Shown one piece after another: positions 25,315 through 34,900 of a stretch of DNA of 42,782 nucleotides. Source of the DNA: Chromera velia (Eukaryota; Sar; Chromeraceae); contig JAHBMJ010005084.1 of NCBI GenBank assembly GCA_018398765.1, positions 13,675-56,456 of the forward strand, read 5' to 3'. The position numbers and the translations under genes were made by a program. The notes under the pieces were generated by a model. That model ran no database searches. It was given only the letters and a program-made list of their open reading frames with translations, and was not told the DNA's origin. How positions within the stretch are numbered: position 1 is the first letter of the stretch; each line of letters starts with the position of its first letter.

Positions 25315-28300
25315 TCCAAACAGAGTGAGCATGTATGTGGAGAGAAAAAAAGAGAGGGAGAGAGAGGGACGGAGAGGGACAGACAGATCGAGAATGGGCA
25401 GTTTGACGAAGAAAAAAAAAACAAAAGGATTCGAAATGAAACCAAGCATTTTGCAGGTCTCTGTCCACGTGCTAATGCGAATCTCTTGTCTCGTGTTCTC
25501 AAACAACATTGCAGCCGATCAGCCTTCCGGGCGAGAACTCAGTCATGTGCAGCCGATAAAGTGTCTGTGACATGCAACGAGCGTCACAAGGCTCATTGGT
25601 AAGTATCATTTGATTGAGTTCCTCTAACAGAACGCAAGAGTAGACAAGTGGAGCTCTTGCCGAAAAAGAGCGTAACTCACTGACTTGCGGACAGCCACAT
25701 GTATCGCAGGTAGACCTCTGCACCCTGCACAATCCCAAAAAAAGTGGTGCCCTCTGAATTCGCGTTTCTTCAAAGAGCCCCCTGGAGGAGGCAGCGAAAA
25801 GGCGCTGTCTGCGTCGGTTGAGACCTTGTCGTCCAATTTTTTTATGCGCTTTCCCTTTTCCTCCGCAGTGAGGCGCCTACCACTTCGGTGGTATCGGTCG
25901 ATGGGTTTGCCATTCACCCGCACCTCATGCATCGTTCTCTCGAAGTCCACTTCCCGTCTTCCCCACACGTACAAAAAGGGCTGCTGGGGCCCGTGAGTGA
26001 TCAAATAGGGCCCCGGCATGGCATCCTTAGGGCAGTACTCGGCCTCTAGCCCGTCGTACACCCCCATCCCCGTCCCCGTAATGTAATCGACGGTCATCGT
26101 GGAGACCCGCCGCTGGAATTCCTGTTCATTCGATTGTGTCCGGCGGTCCGGTCAGAGGGGTTGCAAGTCAGTCAACATGATGAAAGGGGGAGGATTAAAG
26201 CAAATATGTCAGCATAGCGATGGGTTGACACAAAATGATCTCGGGAGCCGGACAAACATCAAAATCGTTGTGGGAGAGGAAATCGTTCTCAAGAAATGGA
26301 TTGAATCTGGGTGTTGAGGAATGAGGCAGAAAAGAAACCAAGGTCGGGCCCTGCGTTACAGAGAAGTGATGAGGTGATTTCACAATTATGATCGAGGGAA
26401 TCCAACTGTCCGAGACCTTTCTGTCTGTGTATGCACTTACCAAGTAAGGGACAGGGGGCAGGATGTCAACGTCGACTTTTTGGGAGTCCAAAAGAGATTT
26501 GACGACTTCAATCGAGTGGCCGTGAAGGGCGCGAGTTCTGCACAAGAACAATTGCGTGCATGCAGAAAGAGAAACAGGCGGATAATGAAGCTGTCTTTTG
26601 AATACCTTTGGTTTCTCTCTGTGGGGCAGACACGCAGACGGGGAGAAAGAGAAGCAAAGGTAACAGAACGAAAGGTAGTGCAAATCAGGATTCACCAGAG
26701 TGTTCTGGGTTGCATTTCATTGTCTTTCTTGGCTCTTTCTGTCCATCATCTGTTCGCACTTCTCTTTCATTCTTTTCTGCGTCCCTTTTTCGTGATTTGC
26801 TCATTTCTTCCTTCATTTCTTCCGTCCTGCCGTCCTCTCTTTGTTCCCTTCTTCCTTCCTTCCCACCCTCCTTCTTCTTTTCTTCCTTGCCCCCTTCTTC
26901 TGCCCTGATTCCTCCCTTCCTTCTTTGAACGCCGCTTTAATTGTCTCAGTTTCCTTTGCGAGAGGACCGACAGGGGAGTGCAGTAGTCGATGCAAGAGAA
27001 GTAGTTGAGTGTCAAAGTCGGTTTCTCTGCACAAAAAGCAAGATCACAAAGGCAATCAAATGACCAGCCGAAAAAAAATCAAAACGGAATCGGTGCCACA
27101 GCCTCTGATTGACTCGCTGAAATATCAGTAGGACGACTTATGCACAGACACACACATTTTGGCCTTCAGCAGACAAGCACTCTAGCACAAAGATCTGCCA
27201 CGCTTCATTCAAAAATCCCCCCCAAGTATGTCTCACTAGCAAAACACCCATCGAAGAGAGAGATGGAGACTCGTGCTTTGTACGAGGGACCGAGGAGCCA
27301 TGAGGCAGCCAGCTGCACACTCAGTTCCACTGCCTTGCGCGGAGCTGACCTTGGATGAATCGTGTGAGGATTTTGGCCGCTACCGTGCCCGTGAGCGTCT
27401 CGAAGTGCTGTATGTCGACGATGCAATCTGCCAATCTGGGTGGCTGGATTTTGACGTCCTTGAATTCGTTGGAGTGGACTCCAATGTTCTCGAGCAAATC
27501 CTCCACCTTCGTTTGTGCGGCTCCAATGAAAAACATGTTGGGGAGGGGAAGATTGGGGTCCAGTTCTTCAAACCAGGGCGTGTCGAAAAGATAGAAGACC
27601 CTCTCTAAATACTCATCAGACGGAGACTTAAACGTTACTTCTTCAGGCTGTAGTCCGTCCCAGGAAAAACTCCTTTCAGTTGATATTTCATGTGGGTTTC
27701 CCCTGGGAAAGAACAGTTCCGCATCTTGATATCGCAGTCTCTCACTCAGGAAAAGAACGGAACTTCCGTCATTTGCTGAGTGGCATAGAGCAGACTGAAA
27801 GAGCCAGCTGATGCTGTATTCTCTCTGGGGGTTCTTGCCTTCTTCTACACTTACTCCACTCACGTCTGTATTATCAATATATTCAGGCTTGAGTAGGTCT
27901 TCTCCCTCTGCATCCATCTCACCTCGGAGCTCTTTTAATAAGGAAAGAGGACCAAATTTTGCTGCCAGAGTAAAGAGACCGAATTTTTCTTCCACGAGGA
28001 CGCGCTTGGCGGGCCCTCCGAAGTCTTTGCGGATCTTTTCGGCCTCATCGATCAGAACTTTGGGATACGGGGACTGAAGAATGATGGCGAGGGCGGGAAG
28101 GTCCGAGGGTAAAATGTCCCCCTTTCTCTGATCATATCTGTATTTGTACTTTGAGAAGTTCAACTTTCTTTTTTCCTCCTCCGAAAGTTTGTATCTCATA
28201 TCGTAAATCGACGCCACACCCCACCTCCCGTCCTGCTCATTTTCAGGAGGGGGCGACAAATCCACAAAATCTCTCACGAGGGACACCAAACCATGAATCT

Positions 28301-29020
28301 CACCAGGGCTCACTTTCCGGAGACGGTTCCAAGGATCACAAAGAGACGGATCTTCAAACGGTTTGCGCCATCCGTCTAAGGCATACTCTCCATTCGCACA
28401 GCCAACCGTGGCCAGTACCCGAGGCCACAGGGGGTGTCGGACCTTCGGGTACCCATATTCATTTTCCTTCAATTGATTCTTCGCGGTACCCCACGTCATC
28501 GACCTTCCTCCCTTCACTCTCAGCCGAGCCCATTTGTTCCCCATATTCTTCAACCCCTCATGGATCTCGCGAAGAAAGTCACGGGCAAAGGTGGGGTCCC
28601 CTCGAAGCAGCAGCAGAGAGAAGATGTCAAGAGGGACGAAGGGTAAGGGAATCAGGTGCCGTCTGTTCGTCTCTTCACCTTCACTGGGGGGACTGGCAGA
28701 AGATTTCTCTTTTGTCTTTCCCTTTTCCCCCAGGATCACCGCGTTCGACTGGCCCATCCAGTACCTCTGCTCAAGCTCCGCCGTTCTCTGCAGTGACGGA
28801 AGCATGTTTTACGCGTACATCGATCAAACAACGCGAATGAAAAGGCACATGCTATAAAGAGACCCAGGCACTGAAATCACTGAGCCTACATCTCTCTCTG
28901 TCTGAATCACCAATAAAATGGATTCTTCACCCATCGGACCTCGAAGTCGTCTTCCATCCTACTGATCAATTTTTCAATAAAACAGAAAGAAGAGACCTCT
29001 GCAACCCCCCCTAATACATA

Positions 29021-29106
<86 letters not shown>

Positions 29107-29119
29107 GAGAGAGAAAGAG

Positions 29120-29158
<39 letters not shown>

Positions 29159-30498
29159 AGGCAGTCTATCTGACCTTCTCGAACCATGCATCAGAGAACC
29201 AGAGGCTGGGGGAGAGAGGGCTCAGGTGGAATTCATCTCCTATCTCCTGCAGGAAAGGGAAGGACAGAGAAGGGGGAAGGGGGGGGGGAGGTAGTCAGAA
29301 TGTGAAAGTGTGCCAAGGAGGGGATGGTGAAAGACAGGTGCACACAGGGGCACAAATTGAGGAGGAGTGCACAGAATGCCGAAGGCTCTTCACTGAGGAG
29401 CCCGCCCAATTTCCCAGCCATGAAAGGACACACAAAAAACATCTTGAACGACTGCCCCCTTTTGGTACCGAAGCACATAAGCAGGTAGATGGCAAACCGA
29501 GAAGGCTTTTGAGGCAGATTCAATGAAACCATTTTTCTGCACAGACAGATTGCGACATTCTCATGAACAGGCAGATTGACGGACCTGCGCGGCCTCCTTG
29601 ACAAGATTCGTGTCCTTTCGAACAATCGCACTGTACAAGACCCCAAAAGCTGCTCCCCTCTCTTCGCAGCAAAGGGCCTTGCCTCTAGGCATGTTTCGCC
29701 TTTTGTGTTTTGCCAGTGTGATCGAGCTGTCGATAATTGCAGCAAGAGGGTGGGGTTCCCAGATGTCAAAGGATTCCACTTCAACAAAAGGAGGCAGAGC
29801 ACAGGCAGGGTGTTCGTCGTATCTTTTCGTCTCTGGGTCGAGACATTCGTTTCTGGTTATCTTTTTCCCCAGCTTCTTCCTCCAACTCGGCATAGTGGGC
29901 TGATTTGACTCTATCGTTTCGGCCTTCGCTTTGAAACGTGTCTTGAGAAGCTTATTTGAGACACGAGACCCTAGTTTGAGCCCTTCTAAGGGGTTTGCCA
30001 ACCTTTTTGGATTCTCTCCCGCTTTCTCGGCTGCTTCCTCGTTTGCTTTTTCCTCCTCTTTTTCCTCTTCCTCGTCTCCCTCTGCGCCTTTTAGCCCTTC
30101 TTCTGTTCCACCGTCATCGGACTCTTCCTCTTCTTCTCCTTCTTCTGAGTCAGGTTTGGGGCTTTTGGATTCGTTGCTCTCCGGACTGTCCTGTTGGTTC
30201 AATCCCCCAGGGGTTGGTACTTCATTCTTTTGATCCTGCTGCGCTCCTTTCTCTTCATCTCTTTCAACGGCTTCTGTTTCTCCCTCTCGTCTCTGCTCTG
30301 ATGCTTGCTCATTCTCTCTGTCTGCCGCAGTCGCTTTCTCCTCTGTCTCCTGTACAAACTCCGGAGACTGTCTCTGGCTTTCATCTTCCTGTCTCGCTCC
30401 GCTTTCGCTGTCTGAGGAGGGGAGAAAGGAAGATAGAGAGGAGAGAAGCTGCTCAGCCTCCTCAACTGACGGCCACAACTGGCTTGACAACCCTCCAC
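8618..30498 (-). CDS. Giant ankyrin / beta-helix / multi-pass membrane protein
   Basis: Hand-built model; first exon(s) not found. Exons (minus): 30498-29585, 29246-29175, 28996-28931, 28787-27350, [about 27026, uncertain], 26537-26441, 26121-25681, 25251-25140, 24734-24381, 24191-24070, 22861-22802, 22597-22529, 22144-21875, 21602-21323, 21021-20792, 20713-20580, 20151-20050, 19785-19728, 19573-about 19510, 19429-19311, 19254-19162, 18924-18510, 18118-17945, 17596-17431, 17321-17200, 16726-16490, 16218-15981, 15667-15423, 15072-14935, 13773-13641, 12829-12543, 12335-12249, 11984-11478, 11185-10962, 10580-10449, 10253-10142, 9109-8618. Phases agree at nearly every junction; exceptions are the joins around 27 kb, 25.5 kb and 23 kb, where an exon is probably missed, and the 19.5 kb donor. 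Product is about 2,900 residues. Two adjacent genes remain an alternative. Function unknown; an ankyrin-anchored surface adhesin or receptor is inferred. Confidence 0.55.
10589..10698. repeat. (CA)n array in an intron of the giant gene
   Basis: About 110 bases of CA with a few interruptions. In transcript sense this is (TG)n ending about 10 nt before the GTGCAG acceptor at 10581, where a polypyrimidine tract would normally lie. Confidence 0.95.
13940..14050. repeat. Pure-purine AGGAAAGG minisatellite
   Basis: An uninterrupted homopurine tract of about 110 bases built from GGAAA and GGAGA 5-mers, within an intron of the giant gene (sense strand pure pyrimidine). Mirror symmetry makes it a candidate for intramolecular triplex DNA. 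Confidence 0.9.
15423..18924 (-). other. Right-handed beta-helix region of the giant gene
   Basis: Seven phase-consistent exons encode about 530 residues with repeated signatures of parallel beta-helix / polymorphic-membrane-protein repeats: VIFRENGEW, CRFEDNKNAILGGG, FRRNHALLGGGG, TVFVGNR, NCSFLS, NLLFEGN and AVFRGN. The F-x-x-N turn and the small-residue GG(A/G) strand alternate as in PbH1/Pmp repeats. Such regions usually form extracellular or luminal solenoids that bind carbohydrate or other proteins. Confidence 0.65.
16905..17064. repeat. GAGT-type repeats followed by (GA)n
   Basis: Degenerate GTGA/GAGT tetranucleotides from about 16905 run into a GA array (17002-17064) with a few AAAG interruptions, inside an intron of the giant gene. 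Confidence 0.85.
19022..19056. repeat. (GA)n microsatellite
   Basis: About 17 GA units in the intron between the hydrophobic exon and the first beta-helix exon of the giant gene. Confidence 0.9.
19162..19311 (-). other. Hydrophobic exon between ankyrin and beta-helix parts
   Basis: Exon 19254-19162, joined in phase 2 on both sides, reads MKYWTVAQISTLSFIVCAG, a plausible membrane-spanning segment. This is where a protein with cytosolic ankyrin repeats and an extracytoplasmic beta-helix would need one. The donor (GTTCCTG) is weak. In another phase the same exon gives an acidic helix (MDEGSLRSSHSIDEIL) that cannot be joined to the next exon in frame. Confidence 0.4.
19455..19494. repeat. (CA)n abutting an exon of the giant gene
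   Basis: About 20 CA units. On the transcribed strand this TG run directly follows the coding part of the exon that starts at 19573, so the exon's donor site probably lies at or inside the repeat. Confidence 0.9.
22656..22752. repeat. (CAGA)n(AAAT)n(AAAG)n compound microsatellite
   Basis: CAGA units (about 22656-22709), AAAT units (22710-22731) and AAAG units (22732-22752) lie in tandem within one intron of the ankyrin part. Confidence 0.9.
24210..24239. repeat. (CA)n upstream of a 3' splice site
   Basis: Fifteen CA units. In sense orientation this is (TG)n about 20 nt before the acceptor of the ankyrin exon beginning at 24191. Confidence 0.9.
25272..25314. repeat. (CAGA)n microsatellite
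   Basis: About ten perfect CAGA units lying about 20 nt upstream (in sense) of the ankyrin exon that starts at 25251. Confidence 0.9.
27350..28787 (-). other. Largest exon of the giant gene (479 codons)
   Basis: It starts after an ACTGCAG acceptor and ends at ATCCAAG|GTCAGC in phase 1. The translation is non-repetitive with normal amino-acid composition. Short helical stretches such as GLFTLAAKFGPLSLLKEL and FARDFLREIHEGL look like degenerate ankyrin or HEAT-type helices. Most of the exon matches no domain I recognise. Confidence 0.6.
29024..29156. repeat. (CA)n(GA)n compound microsatellite
   Basis: CA units (29024-29054) pass into a GA array with short CAGA and AAAG interruptions, just after the donor of exon 29246-29175 of the giant gene. 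Confidence 0.95.
29585..30498 (-). other. N-terminal acidic, low-complexity exon of the giant gene
   Basis: The first identified exon encodes about 304 residues. The first 170 are dominated by Glu, Ser, Lys and Gln (disordered, highly acidic); the last part is ordered and ends in a helix-rich GVLYSAIVRKDTNLV segment typical of an ankyrin helix pair, followed by a GTCCGT donor. It enters in phase 1, so at least one upstream exon with the start codon is missing, probably between 30.5 and 31.0 kb. Confidence 0.55.
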
Positions 30499-31952
30499 CT
30501 GCACGCAGTGACACGGCAGAACAGACAACCTAAATTCGTGGAGAACGAAGAGAACTGGAATCTTTCCGCTGAAGCCTCAAACGTGCGTAAATACAGACTG
30601 TAGCAGCCCATAGTAGACCGTGGTAAGGCTGACCACGAGAGTGGGAGTAGGCGCAGGTGGCATATTGAAATGGACAACAGGCAAAAGCGTTCAGACCGAC
30701 CAGTCAGTAGCACCAAAGTCAATCCAAGCCCAATTTTCCACATCTTCTTTTTGCACAGGGCTTTTGGATGGCTTGCAGATGAGCAGCGCCGCTGCTGGTA
30801 CCAGAATCCTCCGTACAAATCCGTCTATGCTGCCTGGAGTGTTGCTCTGGGTCCTCGCGTTCGTACAAATGGAGTCTTCAGTCTTTTCGACTCTCGTCTG
30901 GATAGACACAAATGACCGGATGGGGGGGAAGCCAAAAATGCACTTACAGTGTGGAACAACTTGTGTTCAAGGGTCGATGTTGGGTGATCATACTTGAAAG
31001 GACCAGCGTGTAAGTTTTGCAAGCAAAAGGACGATCAAGGTTCCAGCTTTTCTTTTCGTGGACTGAAAAGCGTGTCACTGAATCTTTGCCACTTTGCCAT
31101 GCAGGGACGATCGACTCTATACTATTTAGTACAGTCGATTGCAGCGATCTGGAGCCTTGCGTGGAGAAATACATAACGATCGACACAACTAAAGCTATAT
31201 ATATATATAGACCTGCGTGAAGTACGTACTTTGTATATAGGAGCACATACATTCATGCAACACGCAGTGTCACGTATATATATATGCAACACTGCTACAT
31301 GCATGCACCTTTGAGCGCGTGCCAACCATGCATGCATTGCCTTGCAACCGCGCGGCGCGCCCCCTTGCATGCATGCAAGACTTAAGAAATTCATGCAATC
31401 AAAGCCCCGAATCAAATAACGGAACGCGCGGACTTTTCGGGATCGACCTTAAAATGCAACACGTACTTCATGCAACACTTAAATCTGCAACAACATTGTG
31501 CAGCACACACAAGTGCACGCAACAGAGCTTTGATCGTCTATATACAGATACATGCCGGCCGGCCTGTATTTGCCAGTATATTTCTATAATATTAATACAT
31601 ATAGGCGCGTGTTCATGTCGAGATGTCCAGTGTACGTATTGTCGACATCATGAGTGCGCTTGCATGGAAGAATTCGTTCGATCAGGACTCAGCAGCAAGG
31701 GCTTCATGCATGCAGACGACATTCCATGAACGTTAATCATTGAATTGCCGATTGATTTGTGGGAGCTCACGCGAATGCTTTGCACCGCTTTGCCAATCGC
31801 TCAAAAGGTCTGACACTCTTTGGTCGAGGTCGTTGGTCTTGCTTCTCTAACGTGTCGAGCTGACACTTCTGCGAGACTACAGCCTCAAGTACAGGACTTC
31901 ACGAACAGTCTTCAATCGCGCCCTTGTGGCCACTTTGCCCTTGATCCGAAAG
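30499..31952. promoter_or_regulatory. Divergent upstream region between giant gene and axis-protein gene
   Basis: This lies between the first identified exon of the giant gene (minus) and the ATG at 31953 (plus). The left part (30.5-31.0 kb) probably hides the first exon of the giant gene. The part from about 31190 to 31720 has TATATA runs (31196-31210, 31275-31284), TGCATGCA-type palindromes near 31296, 31327, 31367 and 31707, and four ATGCAACAC motifs (about 31257, 31286, 31453 and 31470). I see no separate gene. Confidence 0.4.
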
Positions 31953-34900
31953 ATGCCACTCAAGAAGGCTTCAAGTGGGAAGGAATCTCATGCCAAAGCT
32001 CAAATGTGGCAAAGCTTTGCCGAGCAGTCCCAAGGGTTACTTCGGGATCCCTCGAACGCGTCTTTGGAAGATTTCTCCCGGCTCGTACACGAATTCTTCT
32101 CGCTGAGCCTCAACGGTGCTCCCAGCGAGGCACTGAGATCTGAATGGCTGGTCTCGAACGAGATTCTTGAAGGCTTCGACGATTTCACCGCATTCGTTGA
32201 AGATCCCGATGCGAAAAACGAACTTGGTGTTCAAGGCACTGTGGTTTCGGTTCATCTGAAGGAAACTCCAGGGCTCCTTTTCTCAAGCTTGCTTCGCAGA
32301 GCCGTAGCCTCCCACCAGCTGTGCCGTTCTAGCACAAGCGAAGTTGAGTCTTACGCGCTCTTGGTCATCTCAAAGGTGCAGCTTGTTACTGCGCTCCGGA
32401 TTCTTGAGGTGCTGCGGACCGTCGACCGAGAAAAGCTCTTTGCGGAGGAAGATGCCTCCCAGCGTACATTGAACCGCAAACGCCGAAAGGAAGCCATTCG
32501 ATATATCCTGGACAACGATGCCGACGTTCTCATTGACTTGGCACAAGAGCTGATCCACTCGACTGAGTTGGAATTCCACTCTTTCTCCTACACCATCCTG
32601 TTCCTGTTTGTTCGGTCGATTTCGTCCAGCAACATCGACTTGCACCCTCTGGGGAGCGCTCTCAATGAGCTTTTCGGCAGTGGAACTGCGCAAAAGCTTG
32701 CTCAAGTAAGTACCTCCTCTTTTAGAGAAGCCCCCTCGATTACATCGAGATTACAGTATCGATTGTCTCGAGATTACAGGAAGGAATGCTTCCGATCTAT
32801 GCAGAAGAGAGATGACAGCGCACAAACTGTGGAGGAGATCTTTTCGAAGGAAATCGGAATTCAGCAAGGCTGGAGGAGCTGGACTGAAATTCACCTCTCT
32901 GTTGGGATGGATAGAGCGAAAGCTGTCTTCGCCCAGAACTGCCAGCTTGACGCTGGGTCACAAAATTTCACCCTCCTTTACGAAGTCAGTGAACTGGCCC
33001 TAAAGAACGTTTCGGAGTAACTGTTTCGCTTAGTCAGTTGAAATTTAAACACTTTGTCCGTTTCTTTTCTGTGCAGGATGACAGTGAAATGCCGAACGTC
33101 TTCAACCTGGCTCGCTGCGACTTTCCGTGGTGTTCTGTAACAAGTTGCGAAGCAACCGACTCAGGATTGAGGCTCGACCTTGATCTCATGAGCATCTCGA
33201 AGTGTGAAGAACATCTGGAAGGGCAGTGGGACTGGCTGAACTGCTGGCATTCTACGGTTGATCCGACAGCGCGAAGCTCGATTTTTTCGCTGTTTCTTTC
33301 GACATCCGATGCCGCCCAGATTCGCACATTTGTGTCAAAGCTCATTGGCGGTCGGAGATCACAAGTGGCCCCTGCCAGACGAAGGGTGGTGCTTGCTTCC
33401 ACCAAGCAGCTTTCTTCTGTGGCGCCCCAAGAGAATCCCGCCTTGAATGAAGCGCACCCAGATGAGACTGCTCCCTCACTTCTCAAAAAACGGAAAAGAG
33501 TTGTGGTTGCGAGCACCAAGCCGGCTTCGGATCCTGAGGGAGGCAGTTATATAGCGGAGAACGAAGGAAGCGTGCATAGTGCGCACGCAGAAGCAGAATT
33601 GATTGTAGGGCTCGAGCGGGTGGTGGCACAGAAGTCCGAACACGCGTCGATTCTGACGACAAAGGCTTCCACTTCGAAGACTGTCACCGCTTCTACCAGC
33701 TCCAGTGATCGGCAGGATAAGACAGGTACTTCCTAGGTGGTGGCAACCCTTCTCGAACTCCACGCATCAAAAGTGCTCACAACCTCCTTTCTTGTTTTGC
33801 TGCAGACTTTACGGAAGCCCGTCCAGCGAAAAGGAAGCGCGTTTCTTTCTCCGACAAAGAGGATACCGTCTTCTTCAGGTGCGTCCCGCAGCTTCGACTT
33901 TTGACTGTCCACCGCCTTTGATCAGCTACCGGACAAACTTTGCTCGTATGCCCTGTGCAGGCCAGACGACGCGCCAGCTCGCTGCAGTCAAGAAGAGGTC
34001 CAGCAACTGGATGGTCCGTCACAGCAAAAGGCTGCAAAGGACCACAGAGGTCGCAGGAAAGACAAGGGTGCTGGAGCAGAAGACACCGCCTCCCCTGTCA
34101 AAGAGGCAGCCCCTCCGATTCCTCCTCTTCAGCGAAAGCGTTCCGACCCGAAGGCTGATCATGAGTCAAAGTCCCGCGAGTCCTCCGCAGATAGAGCCCC
34201 TGATGAAGGACAAAGAAGAAGCCGAAGGAAAGACAAGGGTGCTGAGGCAAAAGACACCGCCTCCCCTGTCAAAGAGGCAGCCCCTCCGATTCCTCCTCTT
34301 CAGCGAAAGCGTTCCGACCCGAAGGCTGATCATGAGTCAAAGTCCCGCGAGTCCTCCGCAGATAGAGCCCCTGATGAAGGACAGAGAAGAAGCCGAAGGA
34401 AAGACAAGGGTGCTGAGGCAAAAGACACCGGCTCCCCTGTCAAAGAGGCAGCCCCTCCGATTCCTCCTCTTCAGCGAAAGCGTTCCGACCCGAAGGCTGA
34501 TCATGAGTCAAAGTCCCGCGAGTCCTCCGCAGACAGAGCTCCTGATGAAGGGCAGAGAAGAAGCCGAAGGAAAGACAAGGGCACAGATCGAGGATGGCAA
34601 AGCTTCGCAGACAGGCCCATGGAGATCTCGTCTGGCGCAGAGGACGTGCCGTCTGAAGGTGAGTCAAGCTCAGGGCCTTCAACTGTTCAATGAATCCCCT
34701 TTGCGCAGACTGGAATGATATGCTTCTTTCTCGTGCAGAGGTCGGGCCGTCTTCGTCGGCAGAAGGCCAGAATCAGATCGGAAACCTTGCCTCGGCAGCT
34801 GGTGTGACCGAGAAAAAGGCTGCTCCCCCATCTCTTCTCAAGCGGAAGAAGAAGGACTTGAGCAAAGCTCCAAAGGACTTGCCACCCACCCAGAAGGAAC

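Larger units (their letters stand above)
22529..26537 (-). other. Ankyrin-like repeat exons of the giant gene
   Basis: Several small exons encode one ankyrin-like unit each: HGHSIEVVKSLLDS (26537-26441), VKDAENRTIWHHWAL (25251-25140), DGDGATLLMWSVALGLHDV (24191-24070), NGSKEMVDILSSS (22861-22802) and NDAGITALQMASLF (22597-22529). They keep the G-x-[TS]-x-L-x-x-A pattern and the following helix but are divergent from consensus. Introns between them carry CAGA, CA and GGAA microsatellites. Confidence 0.6.

Noticed and set aside
28151-28840. Plus-strand ORF of 229 codons opposite the giant gene
   Set aside because: It is the antisense shadow of the 479-codon exon; its composition (Ser/Pro/Arg) is typical of an antisense frame.
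34061-34573. CRISPR-like array
   Set aside because: The repeats are contiguous, coding, 171 bp long and without spacers.
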